A stretch of 64,000 nucleotides of DNA from Sipunculus nudus (Eukaryota > Annelida > Sipuncula > Golfingiida > Sipunculidae): assembly GCA_026874595.1 (NCBI GenBank), contig CM049317.1:36110901-36174900 (forward strand), in the 5' to 3' direction. Both the position numbers and the translations under genes were made by a program. Under the pieces are notes generated by a model. It had not been told where the DNA came from and searched no databases. It was given only the letters and a program-made list of their open reading frames with translations. This document shows, piece after piece, positions 35,786 through 46,600 of this stretch (position 1 is its first letter; the number at the start of each line of letters is the position of its first letter).

Positions 35786-35894
35786 AGATATTTGCCCAGT
35801 GGTTAGTGAACAAACGGTGATGCCAAATAAAACGACTGGTTTAAGATTTGTAAATCAATGCCTCTATTGGATCCCATATTACTGGTAAAAGTAA

Positions 35895-35984
35895 CCCGTG
35901 ATAGCTCAGCTGGTAGAGCGGACGACTGTAGTGGCGACATGGGCAGCTATCCTTAGGTCACCGGTTCGATTCCGGTTCGCGGGA
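35895..35984 (+). tRNA. tRNA-Tyr(GUA), anticodon-stem mismatch, unit 16
   Basis: C29-C41 mismatch as in units 7 and 11. Confidence 0.85.
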
Positions 35985-37231
35985 ACTTTTTCATCAGTGT
36001 CGGCATCATTGTAGCAAGTGTTTCCATTTATTTTACACACGTCTTTTAAGCTCATACGTCTCTGTTCATTCCGGTGTGAGATCTTTAGTTTTTTCACGAT
36101 GGGAACCCAAAATACTTTAACACTGTCAAAATTTCGGGAGCGGCCGGCATTTATTTCAAGGTTCTTTGTAATGATCTGCGCCCTTAAACTGGTTCTCCCT
36201 ATCAATATGTTTGTGCGTCTTGCTCAGAAAACGTAAAGCCACTTCAGGAGGCAATATTAACCGGTTCATTAAGCTCTTGCCCCATATTTAGTAATGATGA
36301 ACAAAAGAGAATTAGTTTATTGTCTACACCCGACACCCGCTCGTGACCCGTCTCTCTCAGCCGGTGTGTTCTTGGAATTTCGGCGCCAACTGCCTGTTTT
36401 CAACATAATGTTTGCCTTTGTTATGTAAACAGGCATGTTTGACAATTTGTATATTACTTTGTTCGTAGAGATGTCGAGCAACCATGTCTGATGGAATATG
36501 AGGATCAGGCACATGTTTGTTTATTCTGTAGTGTTTGATACTTTTCATCAACGTTCTTTCAGCTCATATGTTTCTGTTCACTTCCTGAGAACAGATTTGA
36601 TTCGCATCACCCAAATTTTTTTTGGCATGCTAATGAAAAATATTCGTGACATGCCAATGTTTCGATCGGAAGCCGCCGCCCAGAAACAAAAAGCAACCGT
36701 ATTCTTAACAGGAAATTTACTCATTCAGAGGAACGTCGGAATTCACAAGCATGTAAGAGCCAGTAATACTGGCTAAGTGAGAAAGCAGAAGAAGCAGCGG
36801 CTTAAATAAATAGCGGCTATAAATGAACATAGCTATAACAACATACACCGAAGACCTGAGCACTCTAAAAGATACTCCAGCTGACGGTAGTAAATTACTT
36901 AGTGATTTGCTGTGAGAAGTAGCCGAATGGGGACCAACTTTACAAAGTGGGCTTATATTTGGCGTTTGACACATTTTTTTTACTGTGGCGCCATCTACGT
37001 ATTCACCCGCGTGGTTTTCTTTTCCGTCTGCTATGTCTGCTTGGTATCATACAACTTTGGTCGCTGGTATTTTTAGCAATATTGATCAAGCAAACCTTAG
37101 TACCTGTCACAGGTTTATATTTATACTGGGTTAACGGCACGACATAATTGAGTGTATGTTCTTTTTGGAAAGAAAAATAAAAGTATGAAAACTGACAGAA
37201 TTGGGATGTATTAAGATATTTAAAAAATCCC

Positions 37232-37303
37232 TCGAGATGCCGGGGATTGAACTCGGGGCCTAACACATGCGAAGCGTGCGCTCTACCACTGAGCTACATC
37301 CCC
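37232..37303 (-). tRNA. tRNA-Ala(CGC), V form with terminal acceptor mismatch, unit 17
   Basis: V-form mismatches plus G at position 72, breaking the first acceptor pair (G1-G72). Confidence 0.8.
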
Positions 37304-37546
37304 ACCTACTTAGCATTGCAAATGACACTTTCAGCTTGAATTCGAATGTTCCGTTTCCAAAACATAAATACGAATCTAGTATATATTTAACAGGAGTGTT
37401 GCGTAATTCATGATCCAGAACGGATATTTTCTGGCGTACATACATTCTCATCGATTTTATCTTACTGGCGTGACACTAAGCAGGTTGTATTGGCCAAAAA
37501 ATGGGATTTTCATGGAAGGCGGAGAGAATAACAAATCAAAAGAACA

Positions 37547-37618
37547 TGGAGATGCCAGGGATTGAACCCGGGGCCTCACACATGCAAAGCGTGCGCTCTA
37601 CCACTGAGCTACATCCCC
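37547..37618 (-). tRNA. tRNA-Ala(UGC), T-stem wobble, unit 17
   Basis: G51-U63 wobble in the T stem; foldable. Confidence 0.9.
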
Positions 37619-37623
37619 AGGAA

Positions 37624-37705
37624 CGACGAGGATGGGATTCGAACCCACGCGGGCAGAGCCCATTGGATTAGCAGTCCAACGCCTTAACCACTCGGCCACC
37701 TCGTC
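37624..37705 (-). tRNA. tRNA-Ser(GCU), standard, unit 17
   Basis: Intact. Confidence 0.95.
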
Positions 37706-37814
37706 AGATATTTGCCCAGTGGTTAGTGAACAAACAGTGATGCAAAATAAAACGACTGGTTTAAGATTTGTACATCAATGGCTCTATTGGATCCCATATT
37801 ACTGGTAAACGTAA

Positions 37815-37904
37815 CCCGTGATAGCTCAGCTGGTAGAGCGGAGGACTGTAGTGGCGACATGGGCAGCCATCCTTAGGTCACCGGTTCGATTCCGGTTCGC
37901 GGGA
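37815..37904 (+). tRNA. tRNA-Tyr(GUA), unit 17
   Basis: Intact; intron ends in C. Confidence 0.95.
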
Positions 37905-39147
37905 ACTTTTTCATCAGTGTCGGCATCATTGTAGCAAGTGTTTCCATTTATTTTACACACGTCTTTTAAGCTCATACGTCTCTGTTCATTCCGGTGTGAG
38001 ATCTTTAGTTTTTTCACGATGGGAACCCAAAATACTTTAACACTGTCAAAATTTCGGGAGCGGCCGGAATTTTTTTCAGGGTTCTTTGTAATGATCTGCG
38101 CCCTTAAACTGGTTCTTTCTATCAATACGTTTGTGCGTCTTGCGCAGAAAACGTAAAGCCGCTTCAAGAGGCAATATTAACCGGTACATTATGCTCTAGC
38201 CCCATTTTTAGTAATGATGAACAAAAGAGAATTAGTTTATTGTCCACACCCGCCACCCGCTCGTGACCCGTCTCTCAGCCGGCGTGTTCTTGGAATTTCG
38301 GCGCCAACTGCCTGTTTTCAACATAATGTTTGCCTTTGTTATGTAAACAGGCATGTTTGACAATTTGTATATAACTTTGTTCGTAGAGATTTCGAGCAAC
38401 CATGTCTGATGGAACATGAGGATCAGGCACATGCGCTATTCTGTAGTGCTTGATACTTTTCATCAACGTTCTTTCAGCTAATGTCTTTCTGTTCACTGCC
38501 TGAGAACAGATTTGATTCGCATCACCAAATTTTTTTTTGGCAATACTAATGAAAAATATTCATGACATGCCAATGTTTCGATCGGAGGCCGCCGCCGAGA
38601 AACAAAAAGCAACCGTATTCTTAACAGGAAATTTATTCATTCAGAGGAACGTCGGAATCCACAAGCATGTAAGAGCCAGTAATACTGGCTAAGTGAGAAA
38701 TCAGAAGAAGCAGCGGCTTAAATAAATAGCGGCTATAAATGAACATAGCTATAACAACATACACCGAAGACCTGAGCACTCTAAAAGATACTCCAGCTGA
38801 CGGTAGTAAATTACTTAGTGATTTGCTGTGAGGAGTAGCCGAATGGGGACCAACTTTACAAAGTGGGCTTATATTTGGCGTATGACACATTTTTTTTACT
38901 GTGGCGCCATCCACGTATTCACCCGCGTGGTTTTCTTTTCCGTCTGCTATGTCTGCTTGGTATCATACAACTTTGTCCGCTGGTATTTTTAGCAATATTG
39001 ATCAAGCAAACCTTAGTACCTGTCACAGGTTTATATTTATACTGGGTTAACGGCACCACATAATTGAGTGTATGTTCTTTTTGGAAAGAAAAATAAAAGT
39101 ATGAAAACTGACAGAATTGGGATATATTAAGATATTTAAAAAATCCT

Positions 39148-39219
39148 TGGAGATGCCGGGGATTGAACTCGGGGCCTAACACATGCGAAGCGTGCGCTCT
39201 ACCACTGAGCTACATCCCC
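39148..39219 (-). tRNA. tRNA-Ala(CGC), V form, unit 18
   Basis: V-form mismatches only. Confidence 0.85.
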
Positions 39220-39462
39220 ACCTACTTAGCATTGCAAATGACACTTTCAGCTTGAATTCGAATGTTCCGTTTCCAAAACATAAATACGAATCTAGTATAT
39301 ATTTAACAGGAGTGTTGCGTAATTCATGATCCAGAACGGATATTTTCTGGCGTACATACATTCTCATCGATTTTATCTTACTGGCGTGACACTAAGCAGG
39401 TTGTATTGGCCAAAAAATGGGATTTTCATGGAAGGCGGAGAGAATAACAAATCAAAAGAACA

Positions 39463-39536
39463 TGGAGATGCCGGGGATTGAACCCGGGGCCTCACACATG
39501 CAAAGCGTGCGCTCTACCACTGAGCTACAGTTCCCC
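39463..39536 (-). tRNA. tRNA-Ala(UGC), acceptor-insertion form, unit 18
   Basis: Same 2-nt bulge as unit 3. Confidence 0.75.
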
Positions 39537-39541
39537 AGGAA

Positions 39542-39623
39542 CGACGAGGATGGGATTCGAACCAACGCGGGCAGAGCCCATTGGATTAGCAGTCCAATGC
39601 CTTAACCACTCGGCCACCTCGTC
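39542..39623 (-). tRNA. tRNA-Ser(GCU), linked variant, unit 18
   Basis: Same variant as unit 3. Confidence 0.85.
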
Positions 39624-39732
39624 AGATATTTGCCCAGTGGTTAGTGAACAAACGGTGATGCCAAATAAAACGACTGGTTTAAGATTTGTAAATCAATGCC
39701 TCTATTGGATCCCATATTACTGGTAAAAGTAA

Positions 39733-39822
39733 CCCGTGATAGCTCAGCTGGTAGAGCGGAGGACTGTAGTGGCGACATGGGCAGCTATCCTTAGGTTTCC
39801 GGTTCGATTCCGGTTCGCGGGA
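39733..39822 (+). tRNA. tRNA-Tyr(GUA), T-stem mismatch, unit 18
   Basis: AGGTT-TCCGG replaces AGGTC-ACCGG, giving a U-U mismatch at the outer T-stem pair. Confidence 0.85.
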
Positions 39823-41071
39823 ACTTTTTCATCAGTGTCGGCATCATTGTAGCAAGTGTTTCCATTTATTTTACACACGTCTTTTAAGCTCATACGTCTC
39901 TGTTCATTCCGGTGTGAGATCTTCAGTTTTTTTCATGATGGGAACCCAAAATACTTTAACAATGTCAAAATTTCGGCAGCGGCCGGCATTTTTTTCAGGG
40001 TTCTTTGTAATGATCTGCGCCCTTAAACTGGTTCTTTCTATCAATACGTTTGTGCGTCTTGCTCAGAAAACGTAAAGCCGCTTCAAGAGGCAATATTAAC
40101 CGGTACATTATGCTCTAGCCCCATTTATAGTAATGATGAACAAAAGAGAATTAGTTTATTGTCTACACCCGCCACCCGCTCGTGACCCGTCTCTCTCAGC
40201 CGGTGTGTTCTTGGAATTTCGGCGCCAACTGCCTGTTTTCAACATAATGTTTGCCTTTGTTATGTAAACAGGCATGTTTGACAATTTGTATATTACTTTG
40301 TTCGTAGAGATGTGGAGCAACCATGTCTGATGGAATATGAGGATCAGGCACATGTTTGTTTATTCTGTAGTGTTTGATACTTTTCATCAACGTTCTTTCA
40401 GCTAATATGTTTCTGTTCACTGCCTGAGAACAGATTTGATTCGCATCACCAAATTTTTTTTTGGCAATACTAATGAAAAATATTCATGACATGCCAATGT
40501 TTCGATCGGAGACCGCCGCCGAGAAACAAAAAGCAACCGTATTCTTAACAGGAAATTTATTCATTCAGAGGAACGTCGGAATCCACAAGCATGTAAGAGC
40601 CAGTAATACTGGCTTAGTGAGAAAGCAGAAGAAGCAGCGGCTTAAATAAATAGCGGCTATAAATGAACATAGCTATAACAACATACACCGAAGACCTGAG
40701 CACTCTAAAAGATACTCCAGCTGACGGTACTAAATTACTTAGTGATTTGCTGTGAGGAGTAGCCGAATGGGGACCAACTTTACAAAGTGGGCTTATATTT
40801 GGCGTATGACACATTTTTTTACTGTGGCGCCATCTACGTATTCACCCGCGTGGTTTTCTTTTCCGTCTGCTATGTCTGCTTGGTATCATACAACTTTATC
40901 CGCTGGTATTTTTAGCAATATTGATCAAGCAAACCTTAGTACCTGTCACAGGTTTATATTTATACTGGGTTAACGGCACCACATAATTGAGTGCATGTTC
41001 TTTTTGGAAAGAAAAATAAAAGTATGAAAACTGACAGAATTGGGATATATTAAGATATTTTAAAAAATCCC

Positions 41072-41143
41072 TGGAGATGCCGGGGATTGAACCCGGGGCC
41101 TCACACATGCGAAGCGTGCGCTCTACCACTGAGCTACATCCCC
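41072..41143 (-). tRNA. tRNA-Ala(CGC), standard, unit 19
   Basis: Intact, matching unit 1 and most of the right arm rather than its neighbours. Confidence 0.95.
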
Positions 41144-41386
41144 ACCTACTTAGCATTGCAAATGACACTTTCACCTTGAATTCAAATGTTCCGTTTCCAA
41201 AACATAAATACGAATCTAGTATATATTTAACAGGAGTGTTGCGTAATTCATGATCCAGAACGGATATTTTCTGGCGTACATACATTCTCATCGATTTTAT
41301 CTTACTGGCGTGACACTAAGCAGGTTGTATTGGCCAAAAAATGGGATTTTCATGGAAGGCGGAGAGAATAACAAATCAAAAGAACA

Positions 41387-41458
41387 TGGAGATGCCGGGG
41401 ATTGAACCCGGGGCCTCACACATGCAAAGCGTGCGCTCTACCACTGAGCTACATCCCC
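41387..41458 (-). tRNA. tRNA-Ala(UGC), standard, unit 19
   Basis: Intact. Confidence 0.95.
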
Positions 41459-41463
41459 AGGAA

Positions 41464-41545
41464 CGACGAGGATGGGATTCGAACCCACGCGGGCAGAGCC
41501 CATTGGATTAGCAGTCCAACGCCTTAACCACTCGGCCACCTCGTC
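41464..41545 (-). tRNA. tRNA-Ser(GCU), standard, unit 19
   Basis: Intact. Confidence 0.95.
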
Positions 41546-41654
41546 AGATATTTGCCCAGTGGTTAGTGAACAAACAGTGATCCCAAATAAAACGACTGGT
41601 TTAAGATTTGTAAATCAATGCCTCTATTGGATCCCATATTACTGGTAAACGTAA

Positions 41655-41744
41655 CCCGTGATAGCTCAGCTGGTAGAGCGGAGGACTGTAGTGGCGACAT
41701 GGGCAGCTATCCTTAGGTCACCGGTTCGATTCCGGTTCGCGGGA
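41655..41744 (+). tRNA. tRNA-Tyr(GUA), standard, unit 19
   Basis: Intact; last tRNA before the transposon insertion. Confidence 0.95.
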
Positions 41745-42681
41745 ACTTTTTCATCAGTGTCGGCATCATTGTAGCAAGTGTTTCCATTTATTTTACACAC
41801 GTCTTTTAAGCTCATACGTCTCTGTTCATTCCGGTGTGAGATCTTTAGTTTTTTTCACGAAAGAAACCAAAAATACTTTAACACTGTAAAAATTTCGGGA
41901 GCGGCCGGAATTTTTTTCAGGGTTCTTTGTAATGATCTGCGCCCTTAAACTGGTTCTTTCTATCAATACGTTTGTGCGTCTTGCGCAGAAAACGTAAAGC
42001 CGCTTTAAGAGGCAATATTAACCGGTACATTATGCTCTAGCCTCATTTTTAGTAATGATGAACAAAAGAGAATTAGTTTATTGTCTACACCCGCCACCAG
42101 CTCGTGACCCGTCTCTCAGCCGGCGTGTTCTTGGAATTTCGGCGCCAACTGCCTGTTTTCAACATAATGTTTGCCTTTGTTATGTAAACAGGCATGTTTG
42201 ACAATTTGTATATTACTTTGTTCGTAGAGATTTCGAGCAACCATGTCTGATGGAATATGAGGATCAGGCACATGTTTGTTTATTCTGTAGTGTTTGATAC
42301 TTTTCATCAACGTTCTTTCAGCTAATATGTTTCTGTTCACTGCCTGAGAACAGATTTGATTCGCATCACCAAATTTTTTTTTGGCAATACTAATGAAAAA
42401 TATTCATGACATGCCAATGTTTCGATCGGAGGCCGCCGCCGAGAAACAAAAAGCAACCGTATTCTTAACAGGAAATTTATTCATTCAGAGGAACGTCGGA
42501 ATCCACAAGCATGTAAGAGCCAGTAATACTGGCTAAGTGAGAAATCAGAAGAAGCAGCGGCTTAAATAAATAGCGGCTATAAATGAACATAGCTATAACA
42601 ACATACACCGAAGACCTGAGCACTCTAAAAGATACTCCAGCTGACGGTAGTAAATTTCTTAGTGATTTGCTGTGAGGAGTA

Positions 42682-42836
42682 TAGTCGGGTCGTTGAAGCC
42701 CAGAAATGAGGTGTACATGGAAAAAAATGGTAGAAAGCTAAATTTGGTGTCATATGAAAGGCCGCATTGAGTAGAATAACATATCCAAAATCCGCTAAAA
42801 TCCGCTTTAGGGAAAATATTTTACAGCAGTTTGAAA
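42682..42836 (+). repeat. Left terminal inverted repeat
   Basis: The first 14 bases pair perfectly with the right end. After an unmatched 20-25 bases the match resumes (AAAAAAATGGTAGAAAGCT, then TTTGGTGTCAT), and again from 42779 through a doubled AAAATCCGCT motif at 42787-42806 to about 42836. The doubled motif is a candidate transposase-binding site. Confidence 0.9.
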
Positions 42837-43626
42837 CATTTACTTTTTTAGAATAGAGTGACAGCCTGAAACAGGAAAATCTACGTTGATCCGCATTTAT
42901 TTTTTAATCTGTTCACATTCAACATGAGCCAATATTTTTATAATGAATACGACGTTTTATTTTAAAGTGTTCAGTCAAATAGAATCATTTCCTAAATTTA
43001 TGTTGTTGTTTTTCAACCTTGAAATAATATTTTATCATTTAAAGTTATGAAACGTAATACATTCAAAATGATACATCTGTACTCCATTGGGCAGTGTCAA
43101 ACCATTATTGAAATCTGAATACGGTGTCAATCAAGTAAAACTACATTAGATACATTTATTGCCGGAGTGCGTGCACTTGCTAAGATACAATGTAATACAT
43201 CGGGCACTAGGCATTAGACCGACCGCGGCCTGGGGAATATAGCCGTTCCCCTGTAAACGATACCTCGGTCTTGTGGTTTACACGCAAGCTGGTAGCAGCT
43301 CGGGCTTTGTACTCGGTAAAAACGCTTGTGTTTTAATACAACGATCTCACCATTGATAAAATGTGTTATCTTCAAATGGTCACATAGATTTACAGCGCCC
43401 GGGTATCGCCTGTTTTTAAGAAACAAGACAGGTTACACTTCTCAGAAAAGCCTATGATGGCAATTAAACATTCATTTACCCTGACAATTTGGACTGAGTT
43501 TATCTGCAACTAAGTTTGATAGATTACTAGACTTCTTTATTCATTTGTACAATTGCTACGGTGTAACTTATTTGTTGATATCCATCACTTTTATATTTAA
43601 ATTGCAATAACTGTCCATGATAAAAT
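42837..43626. other. 5' non-coding part of the transposon
   Basis: AT-rich, with a more GC-rich patch at 43200-43420. A TATATTTAAA stretch near 43590 lies about 35 bases before the first ATG. No RNA gene or exon recognised. Confidence 0.5.
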
Positions 43627-46600
43627 ATGGCCGAGGTGCCGACTTCATCAAATGCCTTCTCAAACTGCCCGGGAGACTGTTGTGTCATATGTAAATTAAG
43701 CTTCACTGAAAATAGACCATCCGTAAGTGTAACAAGGAAGGGCTTACAGAGAATAATCAGTTGCGCTGAACAACGAGGGGAGTCAGAACTTAACAAATAT
43801 CTTAATGAATGTATTTGTTCTTCACCAGTAAAAAAGGTGTTAGTACATCAAACCTGCCGTCGAGATTTCACTGACCAAAAAAGAATCAACAGTACTAAAA
43901 CTGTAGAGGAGCCTTGCGCCAAAAAACTTAGGTCAAGTTTGTTGCCATTCAATCCGAAAGAACACTGTTTGTTTTGTGGAGCATCTGCTGCGCCAGATGA
44001 TCGACATCCAGGTCGAAGTCGGGTTCATGCTGTAGAAACTCTCCCCGTACGTGAAAAGCTTCTAGAGTGTTGCGACAAGAGGGAAGACTCCTGGGCATCT
44101 GAAGTAAAACAACGTATTTTAGGATCTATTGACTTGGTTGCAGCAGAAGCTGTATACCATGACAGCTGTTTTTCGCGGTTCTTCCTAAAAAAGGAATTCG
44201 GAGCATCAGCAATAAAGAAGCCCCAAGGCCGACCCGAAGCAAAACAGCTGAAGCAATGGTTTGATATGCTTTGTGATTGGCTCGAATCTGAGGGTGACAT
44301 GGAACTGTACACAGTTTCAGAACTACATGAAAAAATGGCAACATTTGCTGGTCCTTCAGAAGTTTACGGTGTTAAGAGGCTTAAACAAAAACTTAAGGAA
44401 CATTACAAGGAATTTATTTTCTTCGCTGAAATCAGAGGCCGCAAAAATGTTGTTTGTTTCAGAAACATGGCAAAGTTCATAATAAATGATAGCTGGTACG
44501 CAGGGAAGGAAGATAACATTGAAGATGAAACAGAACGTGTTATAAAGACTGCAGCAAGGATTATAAGAGCAGAAATTCGAGAAAGGGAGTATGACCTATC
44601 CAATTATCCTACCTGCGAGGACATAGAAAATACCGATCGTGGCAAGAAATGGATCCCACGCAATCTGCAATTCCTCTTGAAAATGTTGATTCCATCCGAA
44701 TTAAAACAGAACAGTATTGGACACTGCATTGTCCAGGCAGCCCGACCAAGGTCAGTTATAACACCAACGTTGTTTGGTTTGGGTGTTGAGATGGACCATG
44801 TATTTGGCTCAAAGTGGCTGATTAGTGAACTGTCCCGCTTAGGATTTTCAATCAGCTCTGATGAAGTGACCCGATATAAGCAATCTGTTATTCAGAGTGA
44901 GAATCTTGAGAATCTTCTAGCCGAGTATTTTCCTGGCACATTCACGCAGTGGGTGGCCGATAATATTGATCACAACGTGGCAACTTTAGATGGACAAGAC
45001 ACATTCCATGGTATGGGAATTATGGCGATTGCAACAACTAGAAACGACACATTGCCCATCTTGAAATCACGTGCCATTGTCCGACAACCCTGTATCAGTG
45101 TAAATGATCTCTTAAAGGATAGGGGGGTTCCCATTCTTCAATACATAGGACCATCTGGAAAAGGTCTGTCATCAGTTAATTATAGACCAATTATTGAACT
45201 ACAGGTTCCATACACATTGCCCTCGGAACTGTGCTGTGATTTTCTTTGGCACTCAGGTGGCTTATTCAGTGAGGCTGAAAATCCTAGACCAAACTGGTCG
45301 GGGTTTATGCAGCATGTTTTCTCTGGAGATCAGTACCCTGCTTCAAAATCCAAAACGCTGCTTCTGCAAATCATTGACTTGAATCCTTCGGATGAAACAT
45401 GCATCTACTCTACATTGCTGTATATTCAAAGCCAAGCTAGGCAACTGAATATACAAACGCCATGTATAACATTTGATCAACCTTTGTGGCTGAAAGCTAT
45501 GGAAATAATTACTGCAATTTCAATGAAGATAGTTTGCAGACTTGGCGGATTTCATACAATGATGAGTTTCCTGGGTAGCATTGGATCCATGATGAAAGGT
45601 TCAGGATTAGAGGAGGCACTAGAAACCGTATATGGACCAAATGCAGTTCATCATATGATGTCAGGAAAGGCAATTTCTAGGGCGTTACGTGGGCATTTCA
45701 TGGTGGAGGCCGCTTTAATGAACCAGCTTTTTATGGGAATTGTTCCATGTTCATTGCATAATGGAAACCAAGGTTTCACCTTTACAGAAATAGATGAGAA
45801 TCCACTTGAAGAACATGGATCAGACATTGAGAATGCATCTTCCATTGAGCATACCTGTGGAGATAATGGACCAAGTGACAAGAATCTCGGAGAGATGGAG
45901 AGAGATATCACAATCCTAGAGGATGAACTTGATGAAACAGAAACAAAGAAGATCAAAGCTTTGTATGACGGAGTAAGAGATAAATCTATACCAGTTTCTC
46001 GCATCTTTGAATCAAATGAATTTGTCAAATTGGAGATCTGCTTGGCAAAATATAAAGCAATGCTTTCAGACAGGTCGCCAACAGCAAGACTTTGGTTGCA
46101 GTATATAGAATATGTTGAAACTCTTAAGTTATTCATTAGAGCTGAAAGGACAGGAGATTGGAGTCTTCATCTCATCGCGGTTAGTAGGATGTTGAATTTA
46201 TTTGCTGCTACTGCCCATATTAACTATGCAAAAAGTGCACGTCTTTATCTGCAAATGATGCAAGATTTGCCAAATGACCATCCTTGGCTGTATAACTGTT
46301 TCGCCGAGAATGGATTTCACACTGTCCGCAGAACTAGAAGATACTGGGCAGGTCTTTGGACGGATCTAACCATTGAACAAGTCATGATGCGGTCTATCAA
46401 GAGTCGAGGAGGACTGACCAGAGGAAGAGGCATGACCGAGTCCGTCCGCCTGCAGTGGATCTACAGTATGCACAAATGTGCTGAAGTCCACGAGGCCATG
46501 ACGACGCTGACTAATATGAAGCTAGACTCCTGTCAGCAGCAACACATTGAACTAGGAAAATCCAGATGTCAGCGTGATTTCAAAGACCTGACTTACATCC

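Larger units (their letters stand above)
5507..42681. repeat. Tandem tRNA gene array, left arm (about 19 units of about 1.92 kb)
   Basis: Homology to the repeat begins at 5507, inside a unit. Order in a unit along the plus strand is Ala-CGC(-), about 240 nt, Ala-UGC(-), 5 nt, Ser-GCU(-), about 109 nt, Tyr-GUA(+), then about 1.25 kb of gene-free spacer. Tyr-to-Tyr spacing is mostly 1,917-1,926 bp. Exceptions are 2,253 bp in the second unit (a 332-bp internal duplication) and 1,846 bp in the twelfth (a 75-bp deletion). Units differ by a few percent at most, and some blocks look identical over several kilobases. The arm ends where the transposon at 42682 is inserted. Confidence 0.97.

Noticed and set aside
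45651-46136. 161-codon open frame on the minus strand inside the transposon gene
   Set aside because: Lies opposite the long plus-strand coding frame; composition is that of an antisense shadow.
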